DNA from: Flavobacterium araucananum
Lineage (GTDB): Bacteria > Bacteroidota > Bacteroidia > Flavobacteriales > Flavobacteriaceae
Reading direction: 5' to 3'
NCBI RefSeq assembly: GCF_002222055.1
Contig: NZ_MUGS01000002.1
Coordinates: 124,001-188,000 of the forward strand
DNA: 64,000 nucleotides
In this document: one piece after another, positions 8,185 through 16,330 of the stretch
Layout of the letters: each line of letters begins with the position of its first letter
Position numbering within the stretch: the first letter of the stretch is position 1
Notes under the pieces: model-generated
Database searches by the model: none
What the model was told of the DNA's origin: nothing
Seen by the model: the letters and a program-made list of their open reading frames with translations, nothing else
Translations under genes and position numbers: made by a program

Positions 8185-10793
8185 TTTTGATAGTGATTGA
8201 AAACCAAAAATAAACCAATTACAGCCAATAAACTAATGATGTAAAAGATATAATTTGTTGGTTTTTCTTCGACAGAAATAGAGCCATAATACACAAAAGA
8301 ACTCCAATAGTAAGGAGATTTTTTTGCATTGGAGATTGATTTGTTATTCAGGAAATCAAGCTTTGCCGTGTTATTTGCTTCAAAATAAGGAATATCCTTT
8401 TTGATGTTTTTATAAAAATCTGCCATAAAAACCGATGTCGTATAATCGTTGACTTTCCATAGCGAGAACAGCAAGTTCTGAGCTCCCGCAAACTGAAAAC
8501 CTCTTGCAACGCTCATCGCACCTTCGGCTTTGTAGAGTTTGCCAATTCCGGTTTCGCAGGCACTTAAAACCACCAGGTCCGGATTGATATCGAGGTTATA
8601 CAATTCTGAATATACTATTTCCTGATCATAAAACTTAATACTTGCCGGAGTTTCGATATCGCCCGAAGAAGCATGTGTACTTAAATGCAAAATAGAATAT
8701 TTGCTTGCATTATTTTTAAAATTAGAAAAACCAGCGGCTGAATTTTCTAAATATTTCCCTTTAAAGTTACTTCTGATAGCTTCCAGCTCTTTCTTGGAAA
8801 AACGCAGTTCGTAAGCCGTTTTTTCGAAAACCGGAAAAACTCCCAAAACCGTTTTCTCTGAGTTTGAAATGGGTTTTGAATGGAGATAATTGCCCGCCGA
8901 ATTATTATAGGCAATCTTAAAATCATGTAGCAAATAATGCATTTTGGCAAAATTTGTAGTTGATGATTCTTGCGTAATCAAAGCTTCGAAAGGCAGGAAA
9001 TTCAAAATACCATCAGGAACAATGATGAGGTTTTTATAAATGGTATTTTGAGGTAATTGTAATAAATCGTAAACTCTTTTGCCATAATGATTATATCCCG
9101 AAACATCATTTGTAATAGCTGCCGAAGAGCTGAAATAATCAATAAACTTTACAATTTCGAGCATCGATCTGTGTGCTGTATAAATATGTTTAAGATTGAT
9201 TTTCTTGTTTTGTAATGTAAAATAAAACAAGTTTTCATTTCCGGTAAAATAATAAACCATAACAGCTTTGTCTTTTTCCAGTTTTGATAACAGCGCTTTT
9301 ACATCACAATTTTCAGGAATGTAGCCCGAGCTTTCGGTTTGGATTTTCTTTAGGGAAAGCATCAATTCGTTTTGCTTTTTTATGGCTAAATTAATGCTGG
9401 AAATATTTGCTAAATCTCCTTTTTGCTGTTCTTTTATAATGTTGTTATTTAAATTTTGAAGTTGCTGCAAAAGCTGCTTTTCTTCTGTCGATACATTTTT
9501 AATATTTGAGCGATACCCTTTTAAAATTCCTGATTTTGTTCTTTCAGATAATTGAAAAGCTTGTTCCAGATATTCAGTTTTGTTTTCCTTTCGATACAAT
9601 CGATCATAAATCAAAAGACATATTTCGGTACGATTACGTGCCCTGATTTGTGTAATGATTTTAGAGTTTTCGTAAACCAAAACATTCATCAGTAAATCTT
9701 CGATATTAAAAGAAAGATAATAAGAGCGAAGTGCTTTTTTATATTGATTTTGACTAAAGAATATTTCTGCCTGCAAATCCAGAACGTCTATTAAAACCGT
9801 TTCTGCATACAATTGATTTTGATTAGGCAACATGTTTTTTGAATTATAATTTGGAATAAGGATTTTAAAAATTGCCTGAATCTGCTTTGCGCTTTCCTCA
9901 TATTTTTGTTCATCAAAAAGCAATAGGGCTTTTTCATAATATAGTTTTGCCAATTTTCCAGGCTGACGATTTAGTATTGCTAAAAATAGCTTTTCTGCCT
10001 TTTGCATATAAGATTCAGCAATTTGAAACTGATGTCTTTGACGGTTAAGAGTGGCTAAATTGCGATAAGAATTAGACAAGGTTTCCGATTGACCTTTATC
10101 GTTTTTAAGATAATTTCCGACTGATTTAAAAGCGTTTTCCGCCTTATCATAAATTTCCGGGCGCATCAAATTACCAACCGAACTTAATACATAACTGTTA
10201 CCCAAATTATTTAATAAAATTGCTTTTTGGACATTTGATAATTTCTCTGTTTTCAGCGTGCTTTCCAGTAATTCTATTGCCAAAGAAATTTTGCCGGAAC
10301 TCTGATAAACATTTGATAAATTCAGGATCGCAGCAAACTTTTGTTTTGTTGCGTCAGGATAATTTGTTGCAGTATTTACAATAAAAAAGTATTGTTTTAT
10401 AGTATTTTCGGCACTATCATAATCGCCTAAAACAGTATATAAATTGCCCAGAGGTTTCAGGCAAAATTCGATTATATCATAATTACCGAGTTTGTTTTTC
10501 TGATAAATTTGCCAGGCTTTCTCGTAACTCGCAATCGCTTTTGTGTTTTGCCCAAATTGGTTTTCATAATAGGCTTTATTACAGCTCAAAATCACAATTG
10601 CCAGTAATTCGTCTTTGGTTTTTGGTGCTGATTTTTTCCAGAAATCAGTTTCTATATTCGTGAGATTTTGTAAAGCTTTCTCCGATGGATGTGCCACAAA
10701 AACATCAACCGCATTGTATATCTTATCTTCCTGATTTTGTCCGAAGAGAAAGAGTGTTGAAAAGAATAATATATAGCAATATAGTTTTTTCAT
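8136..10793 (-). CDS. Extracytoplasmic TPR-CHAT caspase-like protease, membrane anchored
   Basis: From the ATG at 10793 the protein is 885 residues. It opens with a signal peptide (MKKLYCYILFFSTLFLFG), continues with TPR-like helical repeats to about residue 450, a coiled-coil stretch, and a CHAT domain at about 580-840. The CHAT dyad is visible as His707 in HLSTHA and Cys746 in LSACETG. Near the end is one transmembrane helix (YIFYIISLLAVIGLFLVF) followed by a basic tail, so the protease faces the periplasm and the last 20 residues the cytoplasm. CHAT enzymes are caspase/separase relatives that cleave protein partners; bacterial examples often pair with TPR proteins. Here the likely partner is the TPR anti-sigma candidate at 15366-16088. 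Confidence 0.88.
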   Translation of the reverse strand: MKKLYCYILFFSTLFLFGQNQEDKIYNAVDVFVAHPSEKALQNLTNIETDFWKKSAPKTKDELLAIVILSCNKAYYENQFGQNTKAIASYEKAWQIYQKNKLGNYDIIEFCLKPLGNLYTVLGDYDSAENTIKQYFFIVNTATNYPDATKQKFAAILNLSNVYQSSGKISLAIELLESTLKTEKLSNVQKAILLNNLGNSYVLSSVGNLMRPEIYDKAENAFKSVGNYLKNDKGQSETLSNSYRNLATLNRQRHQFQIAESYMQKAEKLFLAILNRQPGKLAKLYYEKALLLFDEQKYEESAKQIQAIFKILIPNYNSKNMLPNQNQLYAETVLIDVLDLQAEIFFSQNQYKKALRSYYLSFNIEDLLMNVLVYENSKIITQIRARNRTEICLLIYDRLYRKENKTEYLEQAFQLSERTKSGILKGYRSNIKNVSTEEKQLLQQLQNLNNNIIKEQQKGDLANISSINLAIKKQNELMLSLKKIQTESSGYIPENCDVKALLSKLEKDKAVMVYYFTGNENLFYFTLQNKKINLKHIYTAHRSMLEIVKFIDYFSSSAAITNDVSGYNHYGKRVYDLLQLPQNTIYKNLIIVPDGILNFLPFEALITQESSTTNFAKMHYLLHDFKIAYNNSAGNYLHSKPISNSEKTVLGVFPVFEKTAYELRFSKKELEAIRSNFKGKYLENSAAGFSNFKNNASKYSILHLSTHASSGDIETPASIKFYDQEIVYSELYNLDINPDLVVLSACETGIGKLYKAEGAMSVARGFQFAGAQNLLFSLWKVNDYTTSVFMADFYKNIKKDIPYFEANNTAKLDFLNNKSISNAKKSPYYWSSFVYYGSISVEEKPTNYIFYIISLLAVIGLFLVFNHYQKWKIFTRFSKKRTTKK

Positions 10794-10817
10794 AAATTTT
10801 TTTTCGCAAAGTTGCAC

Positions 10818-10985
10818 GAAGATTCACAAAGAAGGTTTGCCACGAATTTCACTAATTCTCACGAATTTTCTTTTTTATTTAATATTCATACTTTATCTTA
10901 AGTCCTGCATTTGTGAAATTCGTGGCAAAAAAACTTTAAATATATTTCGCGCATCTCTATGAAAATTTTCGTGCAACTTTGTGGA
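10818..10985. repeat. Long imperfect palindrome of the GCCACGAATT repeat family
   Basis: The spacer between the PKD and CHAT genes folds on itself. GCAAAGTTGCACGAAGATT near 10806 pairs with AATTTTCGTGCAACTTTG near 10965, and TTTGCCACGAATTTCAC near 10835 pairs with GTGAAATTCGTGGCAAA near 10913. The same word recurs many times at 58255-58660. It looks like a REP/BIME-type spacer element. Confidence 0.65.
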
Positions 10986-10992
10986 ATAACTC

Positions 10993-12945
10993 CTAAAACT
11001 TCCAGATTCCATAAAACTGAAAATAGTTAAAATTCTGTTCAAAGTTCATGACATATCGTGCGCCTAAACTGGGACCAATTCTTGCAAAACCAAATGTTAG
11101 ATCGAATAAAAGACCTGTTTTTAAATTGGAAAAAGAATTTTTGACAGCGCTTGATTCTGTTCGGGTATCCATTAAAAACTGATCGGTTCCGCCCTCAAAA
11201 GTTTCGATTTTTTTGGTTTGATTTTGCTCAGACGAAACATCAAAATTAGCCTGAATTCCGGCGCCAACACCTATGTAATTATTAATATTATAACGGATCA
11301 AAACGGGAACTTCCCAGTTTACGTTTTTGTTTTCTGTGGTCGTTGTCGTGCGTTGAAACTGTTTTGTACCATTTGCACCCACAACTGTCTGATCAACGAT
11401 TGTTGCACCACTTTGGTATTTATTAATAGCATTGAGCCATTCTGCCTGCCAATAAAAGCGATACGATTTAAAAGGCGAGATCGTTGCACCAACAAAATAA
11501 CTGGTCGATTTTTCGAGATCAGGATAGACATTATAACCCGCTTTTGCGCCAATCGAAATCCCGGGCAAGAATCGGGTAGTGGCATAATTGGTAATTATAG
11601 GTTCGTTTTTATCGAAGATTATTGCGGTTCTGCTTTTGGTTTTTACTTTATGAAAGTCTTCGGCAAATTTCATCGAGTATTTTACAAAACCCTTTGTACT
11701 GTCTTTTTCGTGTACATTTTTTTGTTCGCTTCCGGGTAGATAAATGTTTTTGAAGGTAAAGTAGATTTGATTTTTCCTGATAATCGTATCCAGGCAACTT
11801 ACAGTAGGTTCCTGACCTTTAGGGCAAATAGGACATTTGGGGTACATATCTTCGACCTGAAATGTTTTCTTGTCGAACATATCCGGAATATCGGTTTCTA
11901 ACCGGATCATTCTTGCCGGACCTTCGCCATTGTTCTGGAAACGGGTTTTAAAATTTACACGTTTAAAACGCACCAATCTATAATTCATAAAGCTTCCGTT
12001 AGACCCCATTTTGTTGGGATCATGAGACGTTACGATTTCCATTTCGAGATTTTTTACTTTGTGGTTTTTATAACTTCTGTTGGGAACAAAGATTCCGCGC
12101 ATCGTAACGGTTGCACTAGTATCTTTTATCATTTCCGGAGTAGTCTTAAAAGTATAAAAAACATTGTGTGTCTCGCCGGGATTCACATCGTCGAATTCTA
12201 AAACAGAGACATTATGATAGGTTTTATTAGCGTCTGACAACGAAGCATTAAGATCTTCTTCGGTTGTTGTATTTCTATATTTTTTGATCTTAAAAGTGTT
12301 TTCGGCAGCAGCCAGATAGGTATTAGAATCCTCAAGATCACTGACCTGTGCTACGGTATTTTCTCTTACTTCGCGTTCGTTGGCATACGTTCTAAAATCG
12401 ACCAATTGAAAATTATTACTTTTAAATTGTTTCTCATTATAGAATAAATACAATTTTCCGCTTGCCACATAATTCTCCAGATTTTGATATCCCACTACGA
12501 CTACCATTTCCTGATCCGGAATGGGGTCGCAGTTTTTTATAATTGCAAATCCGTTTTGGTCCGCAATAGAAGCAATGTCTTTATAATTAGTATCGGTAAT
12601 ATCGTTTACAGCAACTTTTTTAGGTCGTGTTGCCGGAGGTTTTCCGTTGTCGTAATTGTTGGTTACAGCAAGTCTTGTTGTGTATGTTCCTTTGTTTTTA
12701 TAGACGTGTTTAGGTTCTGCTTCTTTGCTGTAATGTCCGTCGCCCAACTCCCATAAATACGAATAACTAGGTTTTGGAGCGCCCGCAATCGGGATCAGTG
12801 GTGGCGTTTCGGGTTTGTACGTAACAGTATTTCCGTTTTGGGTAATAACAATATTGGCTCTGCGGGTTATGGTGTCTTTTATTTTGGTTTGTCCTATTGA
12901 GAGAATAGAGAATAGAATAAAGATAATAGACGATAGTGGTTTCAT
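10993..12945 (-). CDS. PKD-domain protein with C-terminal outer-membrane beta-barrel-like region
   Basis: The 650-residue protein begins with a signal peptide (MKPLSSIIFILFSILSIG). A PKD domain follows at about residues 45-115, with YLWELGDGHYS and YKNKGTYTTRLAV. A middle beta-rich region contains the SHDPNKM sequence typical of a conserved module in Bacteroidota surface proteins. From about residue 460 the pattern of alternating hydrophobic residues, GAKAGYNVYP to FYGIWKF with a terminal aromatic, looks like an outer-membrane beta-barrel. The product is thus probably an outer-membrane protein with a periplasmic or surface PKD module. It lies between the ECF-motif genes and the CHAT protease on the same strand. 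Its exact role is not recognised. Confidence 0.7.
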   Translation of the reverse strand: MKPLSSIIFILFSILSIGQTKIKDTITRRANIVITQNGNTVTYKPETPPLIPIAGAPKPSYSYLWELGDGHYSKEAEPKHVYKNKGTYTTRLAVTNNYDNGKPPATRPKKVAVNDITDTNYKDIASIADQNGFAIIKNCDPIPDQEMVVVVGYQNLENYVASGKLYLFYNEKQFKSNNFQLVDFRTYANEREVRENTVAQVSDLEDSNTYLAAAENTFKIKKYRNTTTEEDLNASLSDANKTYHNVSVLEFDDVNPGETHNVFYTFKTTPEMIKDTSATVTMRGIFVPNRSYKNHKVKNLEMEIVTSHDPNKMGSNGSFMNYRLVRFKRVNFKTRFQNNGEGPARMIRLETDIPDMFDKKTFQVEDMYPKCPICPKGQEPTVSCLDTIIRKNQIYFTFKNIYLPGSEQKNVHEKDSTKGFVKYSMKFAEDFHKVKTKSRTAIIFDKNEPIITNYATTRFLPGISIGAKAGYNVYPDLEKSTSYFVGATISPFKSYRFYWQAEWLNAINKYQSGATIVDQTVVGANGTKQFQRTTTTTENKNVNWEVPVLIRYNINNYIGVGAGIQANFDVSSEQNQTKKIETFEGGTDQFLMDTRTESSAVKNSFSNLKTGLLFDLTFGFARIGPSLGARYVMNFEQNFNYFQFYGIWKF

Positions 12946-12959
12946 AACTAGTGGTTTTT

Positions 12960-13081
12960 AGCCCTGATAGTAGTGGAAATCCTTTTGTATCCGCCGCGGC
13001 GGACATAAAAGATACTTCACTTAATTCGTATTTTAATTGGAGTTCAGTGAACTTCGTTTGTAACGAATAGCAGGATTAGCT
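12960..13081. repeat. REP-like repeat, copy A (GCTAATCC...GTTCACTGAACTCC family)
   Basis: The block starts AGCCCTGATAGTAGTGG, holds a GC-rich palindrome TCCGCCGCGGCGGA at 12990-13003, and ends in GAACTTCGTTTGTAACGAAT and GGATTAGC. Its right two thirds is nearly the reverse complement of 56978-57058. The pattern is that of a dispersed Flavobacterium intergenic element. Confidence 0.6.
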
Positions 13082-13126
13082 TCTTAAAATCATCAGAATT
13101 AATTTTAAAACTGGATTAAATGTAAA

Positions 13127-13155
13127 AAAAAGTGATGAGCAAATCACCACTTTTT
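13127..13155 (-). terminator. Terminator after the lipoprotein gene
   Basis: In the minus-strand transcript, AAGTGGTGA and TCATCACTT form a nine-pair stem with one G-U pair and a five-base loop, followed by a T-run. It starts about 20 bp after the stop of the lipoprotein gene. Confidence 0.75.
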
Positions 13156-13174
13156 CTTAAAAGTATTTTGTAAG

Positions 13175-14161
13175 TTATTGAATAGCATTGATTGCCGCTA
13201 CAAGTTGTGCCTCTGTACCTACTACAGTTTCTGCAAGAGTAAAGGTATAAACATCGTTGGCAGCAACGGTTACCGCTTTTATTGCATAACGCCATTGACC
13301 ATTAGATTCGGTTACAAAAATCACGTGACATTTTAAACCAATCGGGATTTGTCCGTAATGCTCGCTAAACAATCCTGCGGCAGTATAGGTGTCCAGTTTC
13401 GCCAGTGCATTTGTTCCTTCTCCATCATAAGATAAATAAACCGCACTATTGTTGTTGTCGTAACCATCCGGCGCATCAGCAAGAAGGGTTGTTTTAGGTC
13501 TGGGATCGCTGTAAAAACGGTCTACATTTGTCCATCCAAAGTTTCCAAAAGTTACATAATAATTAGTTCCTTCGCCTTGAACACCGCCTTTTCCAACAAC
13601 TCCATCAGCATTTGGTTTAGGTTGTTCCCACGCAAGTTCGCCTTTATCATCGATGGTACCGTTCCATAAAGTCATTGCGTTGTCTATACCATCTGTTAAA
13701 GCAACCGGAACGATTAAATTCATAGAGCAGGAAGTTTTAAGTTCTACACCGCCTTGAGTGGCTTTGATAAAGAATTCTCCTCCTGAAATCAGTAAGTTTT
13801 TCTTTCCGTCAGGCATAACTCCCATCGTAGGTTTGTTGGTTACGAGCATCGTTCCTTTGTCAAAAAGCTCGATATATTCAATATCAACTGCTCCGGTTAC
13901 CGCGACACCGTTTTTAGTAAGACAATCTCCGTTTATGTTTAGTTTTACACCTTTGGCAGATGTTATGGTTTTTACACCATTTCCGGCAGTGATCGTAAAT
14001 CTTTGTATGGTGCTTGATACGCCTTTTTCGCTAATGCCTTTAAAAGCAGCTCCGCTTGGCGGAAGAACAAGATTGTTATCATCGCCGTCGCCATTGTCGC
14101 AGCTTACTAAAGTGACTGTCAATAAAAATAAAACTCCTAATTTTTTAAAATTTGTGTTCAT
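13175..14161 (-). CDS. Putative lipoprotein downstream of ECF-like promoters
   Basis: The 328-residue product starts with a lipoprotein signal peptide whose lipobox is TLVSC, cysteine 21, followed by an acidic linker (DNGDGDDNN). The rest is beta-rich and has no catalytic motif that I recognise; sequences such as KGVKLNINGDCLTKNG and VDIEYIELFDKG resemble carbohydrate- or surface-binding lipoproteins of Bacteroidota with no known function. Two copies of the 31-bp motif described at 14243 and 14313 precede it on the same strand, so it is the best candidate target of the adjacent ECF sigma factor. A terminator follows, making it a single-gene unit. Confidence 0.75.
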   Translation of the reverse strand: MNTNFKKLGVLFLLTVTLVSCDNGDGDDNNLVLPPSGAAFKGISEKGVSSTIQRFTITAGNGVKTITSAKGVKLNINGDCLTKNGVAVTGAVDIEYIELFDKGTMLVTNKPTMGVMPDGKKNLLISGGEFFIKATQGGVELKTSCSMNLIVPVALTDGIDNAMTLWNGTIDDKGELAWEQPKPNADGVVGKGGVQGEGTNYYVTFGNFGWTNVDRFYSDPRPKTTLLADAPDGYDNNNSAVYLSYDGEGTNALAKLDTYTAAGLFSEHYGQIPIGLKCHVIFVTESNGQWRYAIKAVTVAANDVYTFTLAETVVGTEAQLVAAINAIQ

Positions 14162-14242
14162 GATTTCTAGTTTTTATAAATCTGTCTTGATTGTTTCAAG
14201 TGGTTTTCAGATTCTGGTTGTTAATTTTAATTTTTATATTCT

Positions 14243-14273
14243 TATATCAATTTGGGTTTGATATTGTTACCCT
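14243..14273 (-). promoter_or_regulatory. ECF-promoter-like motif, copy 1
   Basis: On the plus strand it reads TATATCAAYYTG, eight free bases, ATTGTTACCCT. On the minus strand this gives a GGGTAAC -35-like element and a TTGATATA -10-like element directed at the lipoprotein gene starting 82 bp downstream at 14161. The same motif with identical spacing occurs at 14313 and 14695. Confidence 0.65.
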
Positions 14274-14312
14274 TATTTTTAAAATTTATTTTTTTAACTT
14301 CTTTTCTACCTT

Positions 14313-14343
14313 TATATCAACTTGCAAAAGAAATTGTTACCCT
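14313..14343 (-). promoter_or_regulatory. ECF-promoter-like motif, copy 2
   Basis: This copy matches copy 1 in both halves and in the eight-base spacing, and lies 70 bp further upstream of the lipoprotein gene, just beyond the stop codon of the small membrane protein gene at 14351. Confidence 0.6.
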
Positions 14344-14350
14344 GTTACTG

Positions 14351-14653
14351 CTATTTTTTTGAAAGGCATTTATCTTCAAATAAATTTCCGTCTTCGTCTA
14401 AGGCAACCAGAATGTCTTTTTTTCTCGAAAGCGTAATGCTTAAATAAATCCAGACAATAGACCAGAGTCCAAAAGTGATACAGGCAAGAAACAAGTGCAG
14501 CGGATGATTGATCTCTTTTTTTTCTTTGGATAAAACAGCATAAGGCAATTTCTCGTTATGCTCTATAATAACAAAGCCATTTCGGGTTTTGGCCAAAAGC
14601 ATTTTATGAAATTGATCCAGGCTTTCTTGGTTTACAAATTGATAAGTTTCCAT
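14351..14653 (-). CDS. Small membrane protein of unknown function
   Basis: The 100-residue protein has a soluble N-terminal half and one strongly hydrophobic stretch at about residues 51-75 (LHLFLACITFGLWSIVWIYL), then a basic turn and an acidic tail. The His-Leu...GLWxxVW pattern is shared by several small bacterial membrane proteins, but I cannot name a function. Copy 3 of the ECF-like motif lies 42 bp upstream of its ATG in the proper orientation, so it is probably regulated with the lipoprotein. It is divergent from the sigma-factor gene. It might act in feedback on the anti-sigma protein, but nothing in the sequence proves that. Confidence 0.7.
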   Translation of the reverse strand: METYQFVNQESLDQFHKMLLAKTRNGFVIIEHNEKLPYAVLSKEKKEINHPLHLFLACITFGLWSIVWIYLSITLSRKKDILVALDEDGNLFEDKCLSKK

Positions 14654-14694
14654 TTCTCTTAATTTTTAACTGTTTTAAAAGACTTTTGTTCCTA

Positions 14695-14725
14695 TATATC
14701 AACCTGAATTGTTAATTGTTACCCT
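14695..14725 (-). promoter_or_regulatory. ECF-promoter-like motif, copy 3
   Basis: This third copy has TATATCAACCTG, eight bases, ATTGTTACCCT, oriented toward the small membrane protein gene. A start site about 35 bp upstream of the ATG at 14653 would result. It lies in the divergent region between that gene and the sigma-factor gene. Confidence 0.65.
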
Positions 14726-14778
14726 ATGATGTGAAATTTATTTATAATTGTTTTTTAAATTAGCTACAAATTTTTTTT

Positions 14779-15363
14779 ATGAGCCAATCTAAAATTCATC
14801 CTGATCAAATGTATATTGAGGGACTAGCTGCAAATAACTCAGCAATCATTCAGACCATTTACAAAAAGTATGTTCCAAAAGTGGTGATGTTTGTCATGAA
14901 CAATTCAGGAGATAAAGAACATGCACAAGATGTGGTTCAGGAAATCATGATTTTACTTTTTAATCAGGCAAAAGCCAATACACTACAATTGACTTGCCCG
15001 TTCGACGCTTACTTTTTTTTATTGTGTAAAAGAAAATGGCTTAACGAGTTGAAAAAAACATCCAATAAAGGGGTAACAATAAACGAGGATGCAGTATCTA
15101 TGAATGAATCTGCAAGTGAGTTGATTACTCATACAGAAGAATTTGATGAAAAACAGCAGCTTTTTGATCTGATGTTCCTTAAGTTAGGAGACAAATGTCA
15201 GGAGGTTTTAAAACTGAGTTTCAGCAGTAAAACGATGGAAGAAGTTGCCGGGAAACTGAACGTGACTTACGGTTATGTTCGTAAAAAGAAATCGTTATGT
15301 ATAGGGCAGCTAACGCAGTGGATTCAGGAAGCCAAAAATTTTAAATCTCTAAAAAATAATTAG
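14779..15363 (+). CDS. ECF-type RNA polymerase sigma factor
   Basis: The 194-residue protein has a sigma-70 region 2 at about residues 25-95, with the DVVQEIMILLF helix and the aromatic-rich CPFDAYFFLLCKRKWLNEL segment used in -10 recognition. Region 4 lies at about 135-185, with the helix-turn-helix TMEEVAGKLNVTYGYVRKKKSLCIGQL. It lacks regions 1 and 3, as ECF factors do. The next gene begins three bases after its stop and encodes a membrane protein of anti-sigma type, the standard pairing. It is divergent from two genes that carry three copies of a promoter-like motif, the expected place for its own targets. Confidence 0.9.
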   Translation: MSQSKIHPDQMYIEGLAANNSAIIQTIYKKYVPKVVMFVMNNSGDKEHAQDVVQEIMILLFNQAKANTLQLTCPFDAYFFLLCKRKWLNELKKTSNKGVTINEDAVSMNESASELITHTEEFDEKQQLFDLMFLKLGDKCQEVLKLSFSSKTMEEVAGKLNVTYGYVRKKKSLCIGQLTQWIQEAKNFKSLKNN

Positions 15364-15365
15364 TC

Positions 15366-16088
15366 ATGAACGAAGAGCGTTATATATTATTCGATCAATA
15401 TCTTCAGGGAGAAATGACTGTTGAGCAAAGAAATAGTTTTGAAAAACAATTGTCTGAAGATCCGGAATTGGCTTCAGAACTTGAAACTTTTAAAGACGTG
15501 CAGTCGCATCTCACAAACAAATTTGAACACGAAGAACAAAGAGAAGCATTTAAGGCAAACCTGACTGCGATTTCAGACAAACATTTTAATGCAAATAAAC
15601 CAAAGGTCGTCCTGATGCGACCATGGTATTATGCAGCAGCCGCATCTGCAATTATTTTATTCGGGTTGTTCTTTTTTGATTATAATAATCCAACTTTTGC
15701 AGATTATGATAATCCGGAAACCGCTTCGTTTGTAGAAAGAGGCAATTCTGATGCCGCCTTAAAAGAAGCACAAACGGCTTTTAATGATGGGAAATATGCA
15801 GTAGCAATTCCGCTTTTTGAAGAAATTTTGAAAGAAAACAAAACCCCCGAAATTCAATATTTTTATGGCGTTTCTTTGTTAGAAGAGAGTAAATGTGCGA
15901 AAGCCGAAGCTGTTTTTAATGCGTTAATTTCAGGAACATCCGTGTACAAAGAAAAAGCAAAATGGAATCTTGCCTTGTCTAAATTGAAACAAAAAAAATA
16001 CAAAGAGTGTAAACAAGTCCTGCAAACCATTTCGCAGGATTATGAAAACTATGATAGTGTAGAGCAACTTCTGGATGAGTTAAATTAA
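15366..16088 (+). CDS. Membrane-anchored anti-sigma candidate with periplasmic TPR domain
   Basis: The 240-residue protein starts with a short helical domain (DQYLQGEMTVEQRNSFEKQL, about residues 8-40) like the cytoplasmic part of Bacteroidota anti-sigma factors. It then has a single transmembrane helix at about 87-106 (WYYAAAASAIILFGLFFF) and two or three TPR-like repeats at about 125-235 (ALKEAQTAFNDGKYAVAIPLFEEIL). The topology places the sigma-binding end in the cytoplasm and the TPRs in the periplasm, where the CHAT protease also faces. The three-base gap to the sigma gene supports a two-gene operon. The classic zinc-binding HxxxCxxC motif is absent, so this is a non-ZAS anti-sigma if it is one. 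Confidence 0.78.
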   Translation: MNEERYILFDQYLQGEMTVEQRNSFEKQLSEDPELASELETFKDVQSHLTNKFEHEEQREAFKANLTAISDKHFNANKPKVVLMRPWYYAAAASAIILFGLFFFDYNNPTFADYDNPETASFVERGNSDAALKEAQTAFNDGKYAVAIPLFEEILKENKTPEIQYFYGVSLLEESKCAKAEAVFNALISGTSVYKEKAKWNLALSKLKQKKYKECKQVLQTISQDYENYDSVEQLLDELN

Positions 16089-16330
16089 GCTTACGCAAGC
16101 ATTGCGGGACTTCGACTTTGCTGAGTCTGACAAAAACAAGGTAATAAAAAAAACTGTTTTTATTCGCGTTTTCACGAAGTGAATCGGTTAAATCCGTGCG
16201 TCATTTAGCCCCAAAGAGTTGCGTTTTACGTAAAGCCGTAATTGGGTTTGATTTTTTTAGTCTAAATTCGATTTTTCTTATTGTAAGAATTTAACCAAAA
16301 ACCAATTTAAACCATAATTTTATTGACTGC

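Noticed and set aside
10818..10985. Long inverted repeats as ends of an insertion sequence
   Set aside because: There is no transposase gene and the arms meet in a 170-bp spacer. The sequence belongs to a dispersed repeat word also seen at 58 kb.
15071..15080. GGGTAACAAT inside the sigma-factor gene as a fourth ECF-like motif
   Set aside because: Only the -35-like half matches. The part eight bases on (ATGCAGTATCTA) differs at several key positions, and the site is inside coding sequence pointing to no gene start.
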